Assembly: GCA_944391355.1 (NCBI GenBank)
Contig: CALXTG010000023.1
Location: 1 to 20,130, forward strand
Reading direction: 5' to 3'
From: an uncultured Alphaproteobacteria bacterium
GTDB taxonomy: Bacteria > Pseudomonadota > Alphaproteobacteria > RF32 > CAG-239
Length of the DNA stretch: 20,130 nucleotides
The notes beneath the pieces were generated by a model. That model searched no databases. It had not been told where the DNA came from and saw nothing but the letters and a program-made list of their open reading frames with translations. The position numbers were made by a program, and so were the translations under genes. Shown one piece after another: positions 8,661-15,154 of the stretch; the stretch's first letter is position 1, and the number at the start of each line of letters is the position of its first letter.

Positions 8661-9614
8661 ATGAAACAGGAAATAAAATATAAAGTAACAGATGAACTTC
8701 GGGAGATAATTGCCCGTTGGCGCGGCTGGCTTAAAGACGAACGCCGCTATTCCCTGCATACGCTTGATGCCTATACGCGGGATTTGGCGGGATTTTTTGA
8801 GTATCTTCGGCAAAGCCGCCAAAAAGATACCGCGCTTAAAGACCTGAACCGGCTTTCGGTGCGCGATTTTCGCGGGTATATCGCCGACCGGGCGGCTCAT
8901 TATAAGGACAAAGCGACACTGGCCCGTAATATTTCCACCTTGAAAAACTTTTTTAAATGGTTGAACCGCCAGAAGATAATTGAAAATTCGGCAATCGGGG
9001 TAATTTCGGCGCCGAAACAGCCGAAGGTTTTGCCCAGAGCCCTGGAAATTGACGATACGCTGCGAGTTATCGGCGAAATAGGCAAAAAAGAAAAAAAAGC
9101 ATGGCAGGGACTAAGGGATACGGCGGTTCTAACGCTGCTTTACGGCTGCGGCCTGCGTATCTCCGAAGCCCTGTCATTAAATTTTGAAGATATCAAATAT
9201 CGCAATGACTTCCTGCGCATTAAGGGGAAAGGCAATAAAGAACGAATTGTGCCCCTGTTGCCGGTCATTTGCGACAATATCAATGCTTACCTTAGCGAAT
9301 GCCCCTATCGCCTGAAAGACGGCGACGCTTTGTTTGTGGGGGCACGAGGCGAGCGGTTAAGTCCGAGAATTATACAGCGGCAGTTAGAAAAGCTCCGGGT
9401 CAGTCTGGGCCTACCTGATACATTGACGCCCCATGCCCTCAGACATTCTTTTGCTACCCACCTGCTGGCAGAAGGGACCGACCTGCGCTCAATTCAAGAA
9501 TTGTTGGGCCATGCGTCCCTGACCACGACCAAGCGCTATACAGATGTTCAGATTGAAACCCTGAAAAAAGAATATCGGCAAGCACACCCTTTGGAAAGAG
9601 ACGATAACAGTTAA
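8661..9614 (+). CDS. xerC: Tyrosine recombinase XerC
   Basis: This is a site-specific recombinase that resolves chromosome dimers at dif together with XerD. The 317 residues contain an N-terminal SAM-like core-binding domain (~12-105) and a C-terminal catalytic domain. All active-site residues are seen: R166 (GCGLRISEAL), K190 (KGKGNKER), H258 and R261 (HALRHSFATHLL), H284 (LLGHASLTTT) and the nucleophile Y293 (KRYTDV). The position divergent from priA favours XerC over XerD, though sequence alone does not settle this. The ATG at 8661 lacks a ribosome site. It is not linked to integrase-type mobile DNA: no att-like repeats or phage genes are nearby. Confidence 0.9.
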   Translation: MKQEIKYKVTDELREIIARWRGWLKDERRYSLHTLDAYTRDLAGFFEYLRQSRQKDTALKDLNRLSVRDFRGYIADRAAHYKDKATLARNISTLKNFFKWLNRQKIIENSAIGVISAPKQPKVLPRALEIDDTLRVIGEIGKKEKKAWQGLRDTAVLTLLYGCGLRISEALSLNFEDIKYRNDFLRIKGKGNKERIVPLLPVICDNINAYLSECPYRLKDGDALFVGARGERLSPRIIQRQLEKLRVSLGLPDTLTPHALRHSFATHLLAEGTDLRSIQELLGHASLTTTKRYTDVQIETLKKEYRQAHPLERDDNS

Positions 9615-9645
9615 AAAAAATACCGGGCAGATGCCCGGTACTTTT
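9612..9645. terminator. Bidirectional intrinsic terminator (xerC / rpmG)
   Basis: A perfect 8 bp stem, TACCGGGC 9621-9628 / GCCCGGTA 9633-9640, carries a 4-base loop. On the minus strand it is followed by a run of T (A-rich 9612-9620 on the plus strand), which makes a strong terminator for rpmG. On the plus strand CTTTTC follows, giving a weaker one for xerC. Confidence 0.9.
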
Positions 9646-9673
9646 CACTTCACTTACAACAAAACTTAAAGGA

Positions 9674-9841
9674 TTATTTAAGTTTTTTCTCAACGAACTC
9701 TTCGTGTTTTTTAGACTTCTTGTCATATTTTTTCAAAGTCAGTTTTTCCGGATGAGTCCGAGGATTCTTTTCAGCAAGATAAAATGTGCCGGTACCGGCA
9801 GTGCTTTCCAATTTTACTTTAACTTTTACTGCTTTTGCCAT
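9674..9841 (-). CDS. rpmG: 50S ribosomal protein L33
   Basis: This 55-residue protein starts MAKAVKVKVKLESTAGTGTF and continues with the L33 pattern YLAEKNPRTHPEKL-x-LKK-YDKK. It has no cysteines, so it is the zinc-independent form of L33, as in most proteobacteria. A longer open frame reaches 9889, but its first 16 codons lack a ribosome site and are not L33-like; the ATG at 9841 has AAAGAG ~9 bases upstream and matches the family N terminus. It is a single-gene unit with its own promoter and terminator. Confidence 0.95.
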   Translation of the reverse strand: MAKAVKVKVKLESTAGTGTFYLAEKNPRTHPEKLTLKKYDKKSKKHEEFVEKKLK

Positions 9842-9887
9842 TTTTATATACTCTTTATCGGTTACAAATTTAGAACATTTGAGTTGC

Positions 9888-9915
9888 ACTATACATTTTT
9901 TTTTCGCTCTGTCAA
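9888..9915 (-). promoter_or_regulatory. sigma70-type promoter of rpmG
   Basis: On the minus strand a perfect -35 box TTGACA (9910-9915) is followed after a 16-base A-rich spacer by a -10 box TATAGT (9888-9893), giving a leader of ~40 bases before the rpmG ATG. It is the best promoter in the window. Confidence 0.8.
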
Positions 9916-10060
9916 CAAGATTCTACGTAAAAACAAAATTTATGCAAAAAACGAGCAAATCTGCAAACTTTGCCATACGCCGGTTTGGCCTCTCCCTTCT
10001 GCCATTTTCCGGCCTGACCCGCCGCCGGCGTTTTGACCGGAGTCCCAAGAGAAAATGATA

Positions 10061-10098
10061 CAAAAACCCCCGGAGAAATTTCTCCGGGGGATTTTTTT
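10061..10098. terminator. Strong bidirectional intrinsic terminator
   Basis: A perfect 24-base palindrome, CCCCCGGAGAAA/TTTCTCCGGGGG (10067-10090), has an A run on its left and ATTTTTTT on its right, so it can terminate from both sides. It ends the XRE-regulator transcript, whose stop codon is at 10102. The ~150 bases between it and the rpmG promoter (9916-10060) hold no gene that I can support. Confidence 0.9.
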
Positions 10099-10101
10099 AG
10101 C

Positions 10102-10422
10102 TTAGCAGCCTATAAAGAAAGCCCGCTGCAAATCGGCCAATTTTTTCTTGGCGCTCTCGTAAGCGTCGACCTTTTCGCTGTCGCTGTAATCGCGCAAACA
10201 GATATCCAGCCTTTTGCCGAATACCGCTGCCCAACGCATCAGATGATGAAGGCTGAGATTGCTCATTGAGCCGCCCTGCTCGTATTTCTCAAATGATTCA
10301 AGAGAAATGCCGGCATAACGCGCCGCGGTCTGTACGTCAAGACCGGACTCTTCGCGCAGCTTTTTCAGCTCGTCGCCCAACAGCTCAAATAAAAAACTTC
10401 TTTGATTTTCGGTTAATTCCAT
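10102..10422 (-). CDS. XRE-family helix-turn-helix protein
   Basis: This small 106-residue protein has a Cro/CI-type HTH at residues ~17-72: LKKLREESGLDVQTAARYAGIS-x-x-x-x-x-KYEQG, the usual L-x-x-L-R-x-x-x-G-x-(T/S)-x-x-x-x-A-x-x-x-G-(I/V)-S pattern, ending in a helix with LHHLMRWAAVFG. The remainder is a short charged tail (residues ~78-106) with no recognised ligand domain. Target genes are unknown. The ATG at 10422 has AAGGAG 9 bases upstream. Only 28 bases separate this start from an upstream intrinsic terminator, so its expression probably depends on read-through from the structured RNA upstream or on a promoter inside it. It stands alone, closed by the strong terminator at 10061-10098. 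Confidence 0.85.
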   Translation of the reverse strand: MELTENQRSFLFELLGDELKKLREESGLDVQTAARYAGISLESFEKYEQGGSMSNLSLHHLMRWAAVFGKRLDICLRDYSDSEKVDAYESAKKKLADLQRAFFIGC

Positions 10423-10450
10423 AGTTTTAACTCCTTATTTTGTTAAATTT

Positions 10451-10485
10451 AAAACAAAACTCGCCTTTGAAAATAAAAAGGCGAG
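10451..10485 (-). terminator. Intrinsic terminator of the structured RNA, just upstream of the XRE gene
   Basis: A perfect 9 bp stem (10460-10468 / 10477-10485; minus-strand CTCGCCTTT / AAAGGCGAG) with an 8-base loop is followed on the minus strand by TTTTGTTTT (10451-10459). The T tract is only on the minus side, which fixes the direction of the transcript. Confidence 0.85.
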
Positions 10486-10614
10486 GGAGTTAAGAACTGT
10501 CTGATAATAACAGCCAGTCTTATTCGACCGCAAGCGGCTTATATCGACTGCTCCCTCTGACGAAGGAGTTTTATCAGGGAGTTCTTACTCTCCATCCCCG
10601 CTCTCGCAGGAACA
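10451..10614 (-). ncRNA. Structured RNA, unassigned (ncRNA or leader of the XRE gene)
   Basis: About 160 bases on the minus strand can fold strongly. The main stem is 8 bp (10580-10587 with 10491-10498), then a 2x2 internal loop, then 7 bp (10571-10577 with 10501-10507), all perfect pairs. Inside lie CTCC/GGAG (10551-10554 / 10565-10568), CAGTC/GACTG (10515-10519 / 10546-10550) and a CCG/CGG tip hairpin. The 5' end carries a separate 6 bp hairpin closed by a GAGA tetraloop (10596-10611). The 3' end is a classic terminator. A possible extended -10 (TGC-TATTCT, 10620-10628) puts the start near 10614. Length and long interrupted stem recall 6S RNA, but I cannot confirm a 6S central bubble and do not assign it. 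It could equally be a cis-acting leader controlling the regulator downstream. Confidence 0.65.
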
Positions 10615-10619
10615 AAATC

Positions 10620-10628
10620 AGAATAGCA
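10620..10628 (-). promoter_or_regulatory. Candidate extended -10 promoter of the structured RNA
   Basis: On the minus strand TGC precedes TATTCT (10620-10625), an extended -10 arrangement in an AT-rich stretch (10620-10670). No strong -35 box is seen (TTGTAG is the nearest, at 19-base spacing). The predicted start lies just before the 5' hairpin of the structured RNA. Confidence 0.45.
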
Positions 10629-10687
10629 TAGAAAAATTAAAAATCTACAATTTTTTTTATCTTGTTATAATTTTCTCTCCCTCTACT

Positions 10688-10790
10688 GTCATGCTCGGAC
10701 TTGATCCGGGCATCTCCCCCTCTTTTGTCATTCTCCGGCTTGACCGGAGAATCTCCCCTTTTTTGTCACCCTCGGACTTGACCCGAGGGT
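10688..10790. repeat. Three tandem 38-39 bp palindromic units
   Basis: Units begin at 10688, 10727 and 10765, each as GTCA + stem + CTTGA-type loop + stem + TC(TCC). Stems are 10692-10698/10706-10712, 10730-10738/10744-10752 (perfect 9 bp) and 10768-10775/10783-10790 (perfect 8 bp). Stem bases differ between units while pairing is kept. They look like REP-type or alphaproteobacterial intergenic palindromes. Confidence 0.75.
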
Positions 10791-10900
10791 CCAGGTCAAC
10801 AATATAGCAAAATAAACCTGGATTCCGGGTCGAATATTCTCCTGCTCAGACTGGCGCTGAGCCGGCTAAATGCCGCCGGAGAATAAAGCCCGGAATGACA
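10791..10900. repeat. Nested multi-stem palindromic element
   Basis: CCAGGT (10791-10796) pairs with ACCTGG (10816-10821). Directly after, an outer stem ATTCCGGG/CCCGGAAT (10822-10829 / 10889-10896) encloses TATTCTCC/GGAGAATA (10835-10842 / 10878-10885). That stem encloses two hairpins, GCTCAG/CTGAGC (10844-10849 / 10857-10862) and CGGC/GCCG (10863-10866 / 10872-10875). It ends in GGAATGACA, the inverse of the GTCAT that begins the units on its left. Confidence 0.7.
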
Positions 10901-10974
10901 AGTGAGGGGGCAAGCCCGATGGTGACAGTTTAGGTGGAGATTTCGAAGATGACGGTGTGAGAAGGCCTGCTTCG

Positions 10975-11139
10975 CAGCAGTTATGGATTCCCAGCTGGCA
11001 CAGCCTGTTGGGTGTACCACTGAGAATGACGATAAAAAAAGGGGGAATGCCGTTAACAGCAGTTATGGATTCCCAGTTGGCACAACCAGTGGGGTGTGCC
11101 ACTGAGAATGACGATAAAAAGGGGGTGGAATGCCGCTAA
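10975..11139. repeat. Two tandem ~82 bp direct repeats, each containing a palindrome
   Basis: Copy A spans 10975-11056 and copy B 11057-11139. They are near-identical, with scattered substitutions and one small length difference in the A/G run. Each has an imperfect outer stem ATTCCCAG.. / ..CTGAGAAT and an inner hairpin GGCACA../..TGTGCC, the latter better paired in copy B. The minus strand reads GTCATTCTCAGT... to ...GGGAATCC, so they share the GTCATTC / GAATCC ends of the other palindromes here. The copies end beside the S41 protease stop codon. Confidence 0.85.
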
Positions 11140-11144
11140 TCTTT

Positions 11145-12242
11145 TTAATCTCTGTTCAGCAATGCCCGGGCGGTTTCAATATCGAGTTCGGCGCTTTCCC
11201 GGGTTTCTTTTTCACAAGGATAATCGGGCGTATAAGCTAACAACCGTCCGACATCTTTTCCGTCCGGGTAAAAGGCGGTGCAGATATCGGGGATTACCCC
11301 CTGCCGGTGCAGCCGGCGTCCCGAAGGGGTATAAAAATAGGCCGTGGTTAACGCCATTTCCGAATTATTGGGCAGCAGTTTTAATTCCTGAATGCTGCCT
11401 TTGCCATAACTCAGAGTTCCGACGACTTTTGCCCTGCCCTGCTCCTGTAATGCCGCGGCCAAAACCTCAGCGGCCGAAGCGGTTTCGGCATCAATCAGAA
11501 CAACCAGCGGCACAGCCGACAATTCATTGCCTTCCCGGGAATTATAAAATTTTACCGGTTTATCTTCACACCCCTGAACCGAAACAACAATTCCGCCGTC
11601 AAGAAACAAATCGGCGATATCGACCGCCGCGCTTAACAAACCGCCGGGACTGCCCCGCAGGTCAAGAATAATCCCTTCTACATCGCGGTTATTTTGCAGA
11701 GTTTCTTTAACAGAAGCCAAAGTATAATTATTAAAGGCTACAATTTTCAGATACAGAATATTGTCAATCCGCCGCTCGGCGTAGTTTCGCCGGTGTAAGG
11801 GCAAATTCTGCCGGTGGTCTTCGGGACTGAGATAATATTTAGAATCGCTGTCCAGGCTTTTTATCAACGCGGCAAGCGTAAGATCGGGAATGTCAAAATC
11901 GCGGCGTTTGGCCTGCGGAGATATTTTTTTGGCCGCGGCAATCACCTCTCCGGTCAAAGCCAGCCAGGCATCCCGATCATCGGGTTCAGGTTTGGTGAAA
12001 CTTCTGACGACCCGAGCCTGATAATATAAAGTCAGACGGACAGAGTCATCGGCAACCCGCAGCTGTTTGTCAACCTCGCGCAGCCCTTTCAGGGTGTTGA
12101 CGGCAATCTGCCCGTAAGTCAGCGGTTCGACATAAGTTTGCCGCGCAAAATCATAGGCGTCCCTGTAAACGGCAGAGTCATCGGCGTAAACCGGAAAAGA
12201 AAGAAAAGCCAGCCCGCAAATCAGCACAAACAATTTAGGCAT
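11145..12242 (-). CDS. S41-family (C-terminal processing type) peptidase, PDZ-less
   Basis: This 365-residue protein has a signal peptide (hydrophobic core 4-18, probable cut after VYA at residue 20), so it acts in the periplasm. The S41 core is clear: DLRGSPGG (194-201), the catalytic Ser in ETASAAEV (S256) and the general-base Lys in SYGKGSIQ (K281). The C-terminal part has the usual TTAYFYTPSGR-x-(L/I)-x-x-x-G-(V/I)-x-PD pattern. The PDZ domain that normally lies between the N-terminal helical part and the protease core is not visible: residues ~130-165 go straight from LDSDSKYYLSPED into RRIDNILYLKI. Its start overlaps the rnr-like gene by 8 bases, implying translational coupling. The substrate is unknown; tail-specific cleavage is inferred from the family. 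Confidence 0.88.
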   Translation of the reverse strand: MPKLFVLICGLAFLSFPVYADDSAVYRDAYDFARQTYVEPLTYGQIAVNTLKGLREVDKQLRVADDSVRLTLYYQARVVRSFTKPEPDDRDAWLALTGEVIAAAKKISPQAKRRDFDIPDLTLAALIKSLDSDSKYYLSPEDHRQNLPLHRRNYAERRIDNILYLKIVAFNNYTLASVKETLQNNRDVEGIILDLRGSPGGLLSAAVDIADLFLDGGIVVSVQGCEDKPVKFYNSREGNELSAVPLVVLIDAETASAAEVLAAALQEQGRAKVVGTLSYGKGSIQELKLLPNNSEMALTTAYFYTPSGRRLHRQGVIPDICTAFYPDGKDVGRLLAYTPDYPCEKETRESAELDIETARALLNRD

Positions 12243-14289
12243 TGGTCTTTTTCCGCTTTTTGCTTTTCAACGGCGACGGCGCGGGAAAAGTCCGGGGTCC
12301 GCCGCGGCCGCCTTTGGCAAAATAGTCTACGCCCTGATCCTTATCGACATACTGAAAAGTTAATCCGCCGGTCAAAGGAACCGCTTCCGTCAGCCTGCAG
12401 GTCAGCGGCGCCCCCATCTTAAAAGAACGGGCATTAAAACGGCCGAGCATCTCGCCGCCGCCGGGCATCAGCATATAATCATCGTCGGGGAGCGTCCGCA
12501 TCGGAACCAGCCCCTCGGCGCCCAGCGCCTCAATTCTGACAAAAATTCCGGCATTATTCAGCCCGGTTATCCGAACCTCAAAATCTTGTCCGCAGAGAGG
12601 TTCCAGATATGCTGAAATATAGCGCGAGGTTACTTCGCGTTCGGCTGCCACCGCGGCGCGTTCGGCAGCGCTGATATGAACGCCGATTTCTTCAAACAGT
12701 TTTTCATCGGCTTTATTATCCAGAGCGCCGCCGTCAGGAAGACGGCAGGCTTTAATCAGGGCTCGATGAATCAGCAAATCGGCATACCGGCGGATCGGCG
12801 AGGTAAAATGCACATAATTTTTTAAGCCCAAGCCGAAATGGCCGATATTATGCGGCGAATAGCAGGCCTGGCTTTGCAGCCGCAGGATTAAATCGCTGAT
12901 ACCGGCGCTGTATCCGGTTTTCCGGCATTTCTCAATAATTTTATTCAGATGTCCGGGCTTTAGGGACGCCGCATCGGGCAGTTTCATTTTCAGATTATGC
13001 AGCAGCGGCTCGATATCCTTCATTTTTTCGGATTTCGGCTTATCATGGATGCGGTACATTATCGGCTGTTTATGTTTTTGCAGCATCAGCGCCGCCGCAA
13101 CATTGGCCGCGACCATAAATTCTTCAATCAGCCGGTTGCTGTCCAAGACCTCGGTTTTGGCTACCGAACGGATTGCGCCTTTGTGATCGACTTTAACTTT
13201 GACTTCGGGAACATCCAGCTCCAGCGCCCCGCGTCTGATACGTTCCCGGCGCAAGGCCTCGTAGGCTTCATAAAGCGGGGTAATCACGGTTTTAATCAAC
13301 GGGGCGGTATGATTGTTTTTCTTTCCGTCCCGGGCGTCCTGAACCTCGCGATAGGTCAGACGAGCCGCCGAACGCATGACCGCGCGCTTGAAATTATAAC
13401 CGAGCAGCCTGCCCTGATGATCAATCGTCATATAACAGGCCAAAACCGGGCGAACTTCTTTGGGACGCAGCGAACATAAATCATTGCTCAAAACTTCGGG
13501 CAGCATCGGTACAACCATATTGGGCAGGTAAACCGAATTGCCGCGGCGATAGGCTTCGCGGTCGAGCATGCTCAGGTGGCGGACATAAAAGGCAACATCG
13601 GCAATGGCGACAATCAGATTAAAACCGGTGACGGTTTTCTCGGCCCAGACCGCGTCATCAAAATCTTTGGAATCATCGCCGTCAATGGTTACCAGCGGCA
13701 GAGAGGTCAGATCTTCGCGGCAGTCGCGTTTATATTTCGGCAGCTTGCCCAGCTCACTGGTTACGCCTTCGGGGAAAACCGTATTAATGTTATATTTATC
13801 CAGAATACTCCCCGAAGCTGCCTTATTGACATCATACCCGCCGTAGTTTCTGATAATGCGCGCCTGTTTGAACTTTTTGCTGCCGCCGAGACTGATGGCG
13901 ACGAAATCGCCGTTGCGCGCTCCGTCCGGCTTATCAATCAGATATTTCATAAAATTGCCTCTGTCGGTCGGCAAAACGTAAACCTGATGATTGACTTTTT
14001 CGACCACGCCGTAAACTTTTTCTTCCGGCGCGTTGGCGCGGGCGCTGCGGGCGATTGCCTTGACATACCAGGTATCGCCGCGGCGCGATATTTTGCCGAT
14101 AAAGGCGTCGCCGACTTCCAGAGCCGGACGAATCCGCCGGTTATCAATAATAATTATCCGTTCGCGATTGGGATTTTCTTTTTTTACCAGCGTATCGGCA
14201 ATCAGTTCGCCGGATACTCTGGAAACATAGGCGACTTCAAAAGCCGTACAATTACTCAAATCAACTGTTTTTTTCTTTTTTTTACTCAT
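12235..14289 (-). CDS. rnr: RNase R / RNB-family exoribonuclease lacking the N-terminal winged helix
   Basis: This is a 3'-5' exoribonuclease that degrades structured RNA. The RNB catalytic signature TIDGDDSKDFDDAVW carries the four metal-binding Asp (D206, D212, D214, D215, counted from the ATG at 14298). The later RNB segments HFTSPIRRYADLLIHRAL and YRIHDKP are intact. Two cold-shock-like regions precede the RNB domain and an S1 domain (DFEVRITGLNNAGIFVRI) follows, with a basic tail (KSKKRKKTNA). Typical RNase R begins with a winged-helix domain of ~70-80 residues; here a short Lys stretch leads directly into the cold-shock region. Two ATGs are in frame (14298, 14289); GGA lies 5 bases before 14289, so I chose that one. 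It overlaps xthA by 8 bases. RNase II is a weaker alternative. Confidence 0.88.
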   Translation of the reverse strand: MSKKKKKTVDLSNCTAFEVAYVSRVSGELIADTLVKKENPNRERIIIIDNRRIRPALEVGDAFIGKISRRGDTWYVKAIARSARANAPEEKVYGVVEKVNHQVYVLPTDRGNFMKYLIDKPDGARNGDFVAISLGGSKKFKQARIIRNYGGYDVNKAASGSILDKYNINTVFPEGVTSELGKLPKYKRDCREDLTSLPLVTIDGDDSKDFDDAVWAEKTVTGFNLIVAIADVAFYVRHLSMLDREAYRRGNSVYLPNMVVPMLPEVLSNDLCSLRPKEVRPVLACYMTIDHQGRLLGYNFKRAVMRSAARLTYREVQDARDGKKNNHTAPLIKTVITPLYEAYEALRRERIRRGALELDVPEVKVKVDHKGAIRSVAKTEVLDSNRLIEEFMVAANVAAALMLQKHKQPIMYRIHDKPKSEKMKDIEPLLHNLKMKLPDAASLKPGHLNKIIEKCRKTGYSAGISDLILRLQSQACYSPHNIGHFGLGLKNYVHFTSPIRRYADLLIHRALIKACRLPDGGALDNKADEKLFEEIGVHISAAERAAVAAEREVTSRYISAYLEPLCGQDFEVRITGLNNAGIFVRIEALGAEGLVPMRTLPDDDYMLMPGGGEMLGRFNARSFKMGAPLTCRLTEAVPLTGGLTFQYVDKDQGVDYFAKGGRGGPRTFPAPSPLKSKKRKKTNA

Positions 14290-15085
14290 TTTTTCCATTC
14301 AATTCAACAACTAAGGCAGTGTGGTCGGAAGGCTTTTCCGCACTGCGGGGATCTTTATCAACATAACAGCTTTTCAGTTCGTCTGCCGCGTCGGGAGAAA
14401 GCAGCAGATAATCTATCCGCAGCCCCAAATCGGCGGCAAAAGCAGCGCCGGCATAGTCCCAATAAGTATAGCCGACGGCGGCAGGGTGCAAAACGCGGTA
14501 AGCGTCATACCAGCCCTGATACAGCAGCGCATTAAAGCGGCTGCGGACCTCGGGCCGGAAAAGGGCATTATTTCTGAACAATTCGGGATCATAGACATCA
14601 TTATCAGTCAGTATCACGTTATAATCGCCGCCGAGAATCACTTTTTCGCGCTTTTGCAGCAGGACGGCGGCATGGTTATAAAAAGCTTCCATCCAGCGCA
14701 GCTTATAAATAAATTTTGAATCGTCATCGGGATTATTATACGGCGGATTGCCGTTCGGTGCATAAACCGCGGCGACCCGGTAATCTTCTCCGCCGACGGT
14801 AACCAACGCCTCCAGATAGCGGGCGTTGTCATCTGCAAAACCGGGAAGACCTTCGGCGGTCACGCGGATTTTATGACGGCTGAGAATCGCCACGCCGTTG
14901 TAACTCTTCTGCCCGAGAATTTTGGCATCATAGCCGGCGGCGCGCAATTCGAAAAACGGAAAAGCCTGATGTTCGGCCTTAATCTCCTGCAACAGGACAA
15001 TATCGGGCTGCGCCTTGGAAAGCCAGGCCAGCAGGTTTTCAAGGCGGGCATTTATCGAATTGACGTTATAAGCAGCAATTTTCAT
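14282..15085 (-). CDS. xthA: Exodeoxyribonuclease III / AP endonuclease
   Basis: This is a base-excision repair enzyme that cleaves at abasic sites and has 3' exonuclease activity. The EEP-fold motifs are all present: NVNSINAR at the N terminus, LLQEIK (metal-binding Glu ~35), YNGVAILS, GGDYNVI (D155/N157) and the final SDHTALVVEL (Asp-His pair ~255-256). About 267 residues is the normal size. Two ATGs are adjacent (15088, 15085); AAGGG lies 3 bases before the first and 6 before the second, so the second is slightly better. It is first in a run xthA-rnr-S41 and is divergent from dgt. Confidence 0.94.
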   Translation of the reverse strand: MKIAAYNVNSINARLENLLAWLSKAQPDIVLLQEIKAEHQAFPFFELRAAGYDAKILGQKSYNGVAILSRHKIRVTAEGLPGFADDNARYLEALVTVGGEDYRVAAVYAPNGNPPYNNPDDDSKFIYKLRWMEAFYNHAAVLLQKREKVILGGDYNVILTDNDVYDPELFRNNALFRPEVRSRFNALLYQGWYDAYRVLHPAAVGYTYWDYAGAAFAADLGLRIDYLLLSPDAADELKSCYVDKDPRSAEKPSDHTALVVELNGKNE

Positions 15086-15119
15086 CATTAACCCTTTTTT
15101 ATAAAATTTGGTGCAATTG

Positions 15120-15125
15120 TATAAT
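15120..15125 (+). promoter_or_regulatory. Candidate -10 box upstream of dgt
   Basis: A perfect TATAAT lies in the 69-base region between the divergent xthA and dgt genes. No good -35 is found at 16-18 bases, so this is a weak call. AGGAAAG at 15138-15144 is the dgt ribosome site. Confidence 0.35.
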
Positions 15126-15154
15126 AATAAAATCTTTTAGGAAAGCTAAAAATC

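Noticed and set aside
8661..9614. Integrase of a mobile element
   Set aside because: The tyrosine recombinase lies beside priA with no attachment-site repeats, tRNA or phage genes, which fits chromosomal XerC.
10451..10614. Firm assignment as 6S RNA
   Set aside because: The length and long stem fit loosely, but I could not show the central bubble with closing stem expected of 6S, and a leader role is equally possible.
10688..10790. CRISPR array
   Set aside because: Three units have a period near 38 bp, but the variable bases lie inside paired stems rather than in unpaired spacers, the units abut with only short T-rich linkers, and no cas gene is present.
10796..11102. Open frames on the minus strand across the repeats with similar peptides (HPTGCA-x-WESIT)
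   Set aside because: The similarity comes from the tandem DNA repeats. The frames differ in phase, have no ribosome site and encode repeat-derived, Pro/Ser/Leu-rich sequence.
13576..14535. Long plus-strand frame (319 codons) opposite the rnr-like gene and xthA
   Set aside because: It runs antisense across two confidently identified genes and shows no family features.
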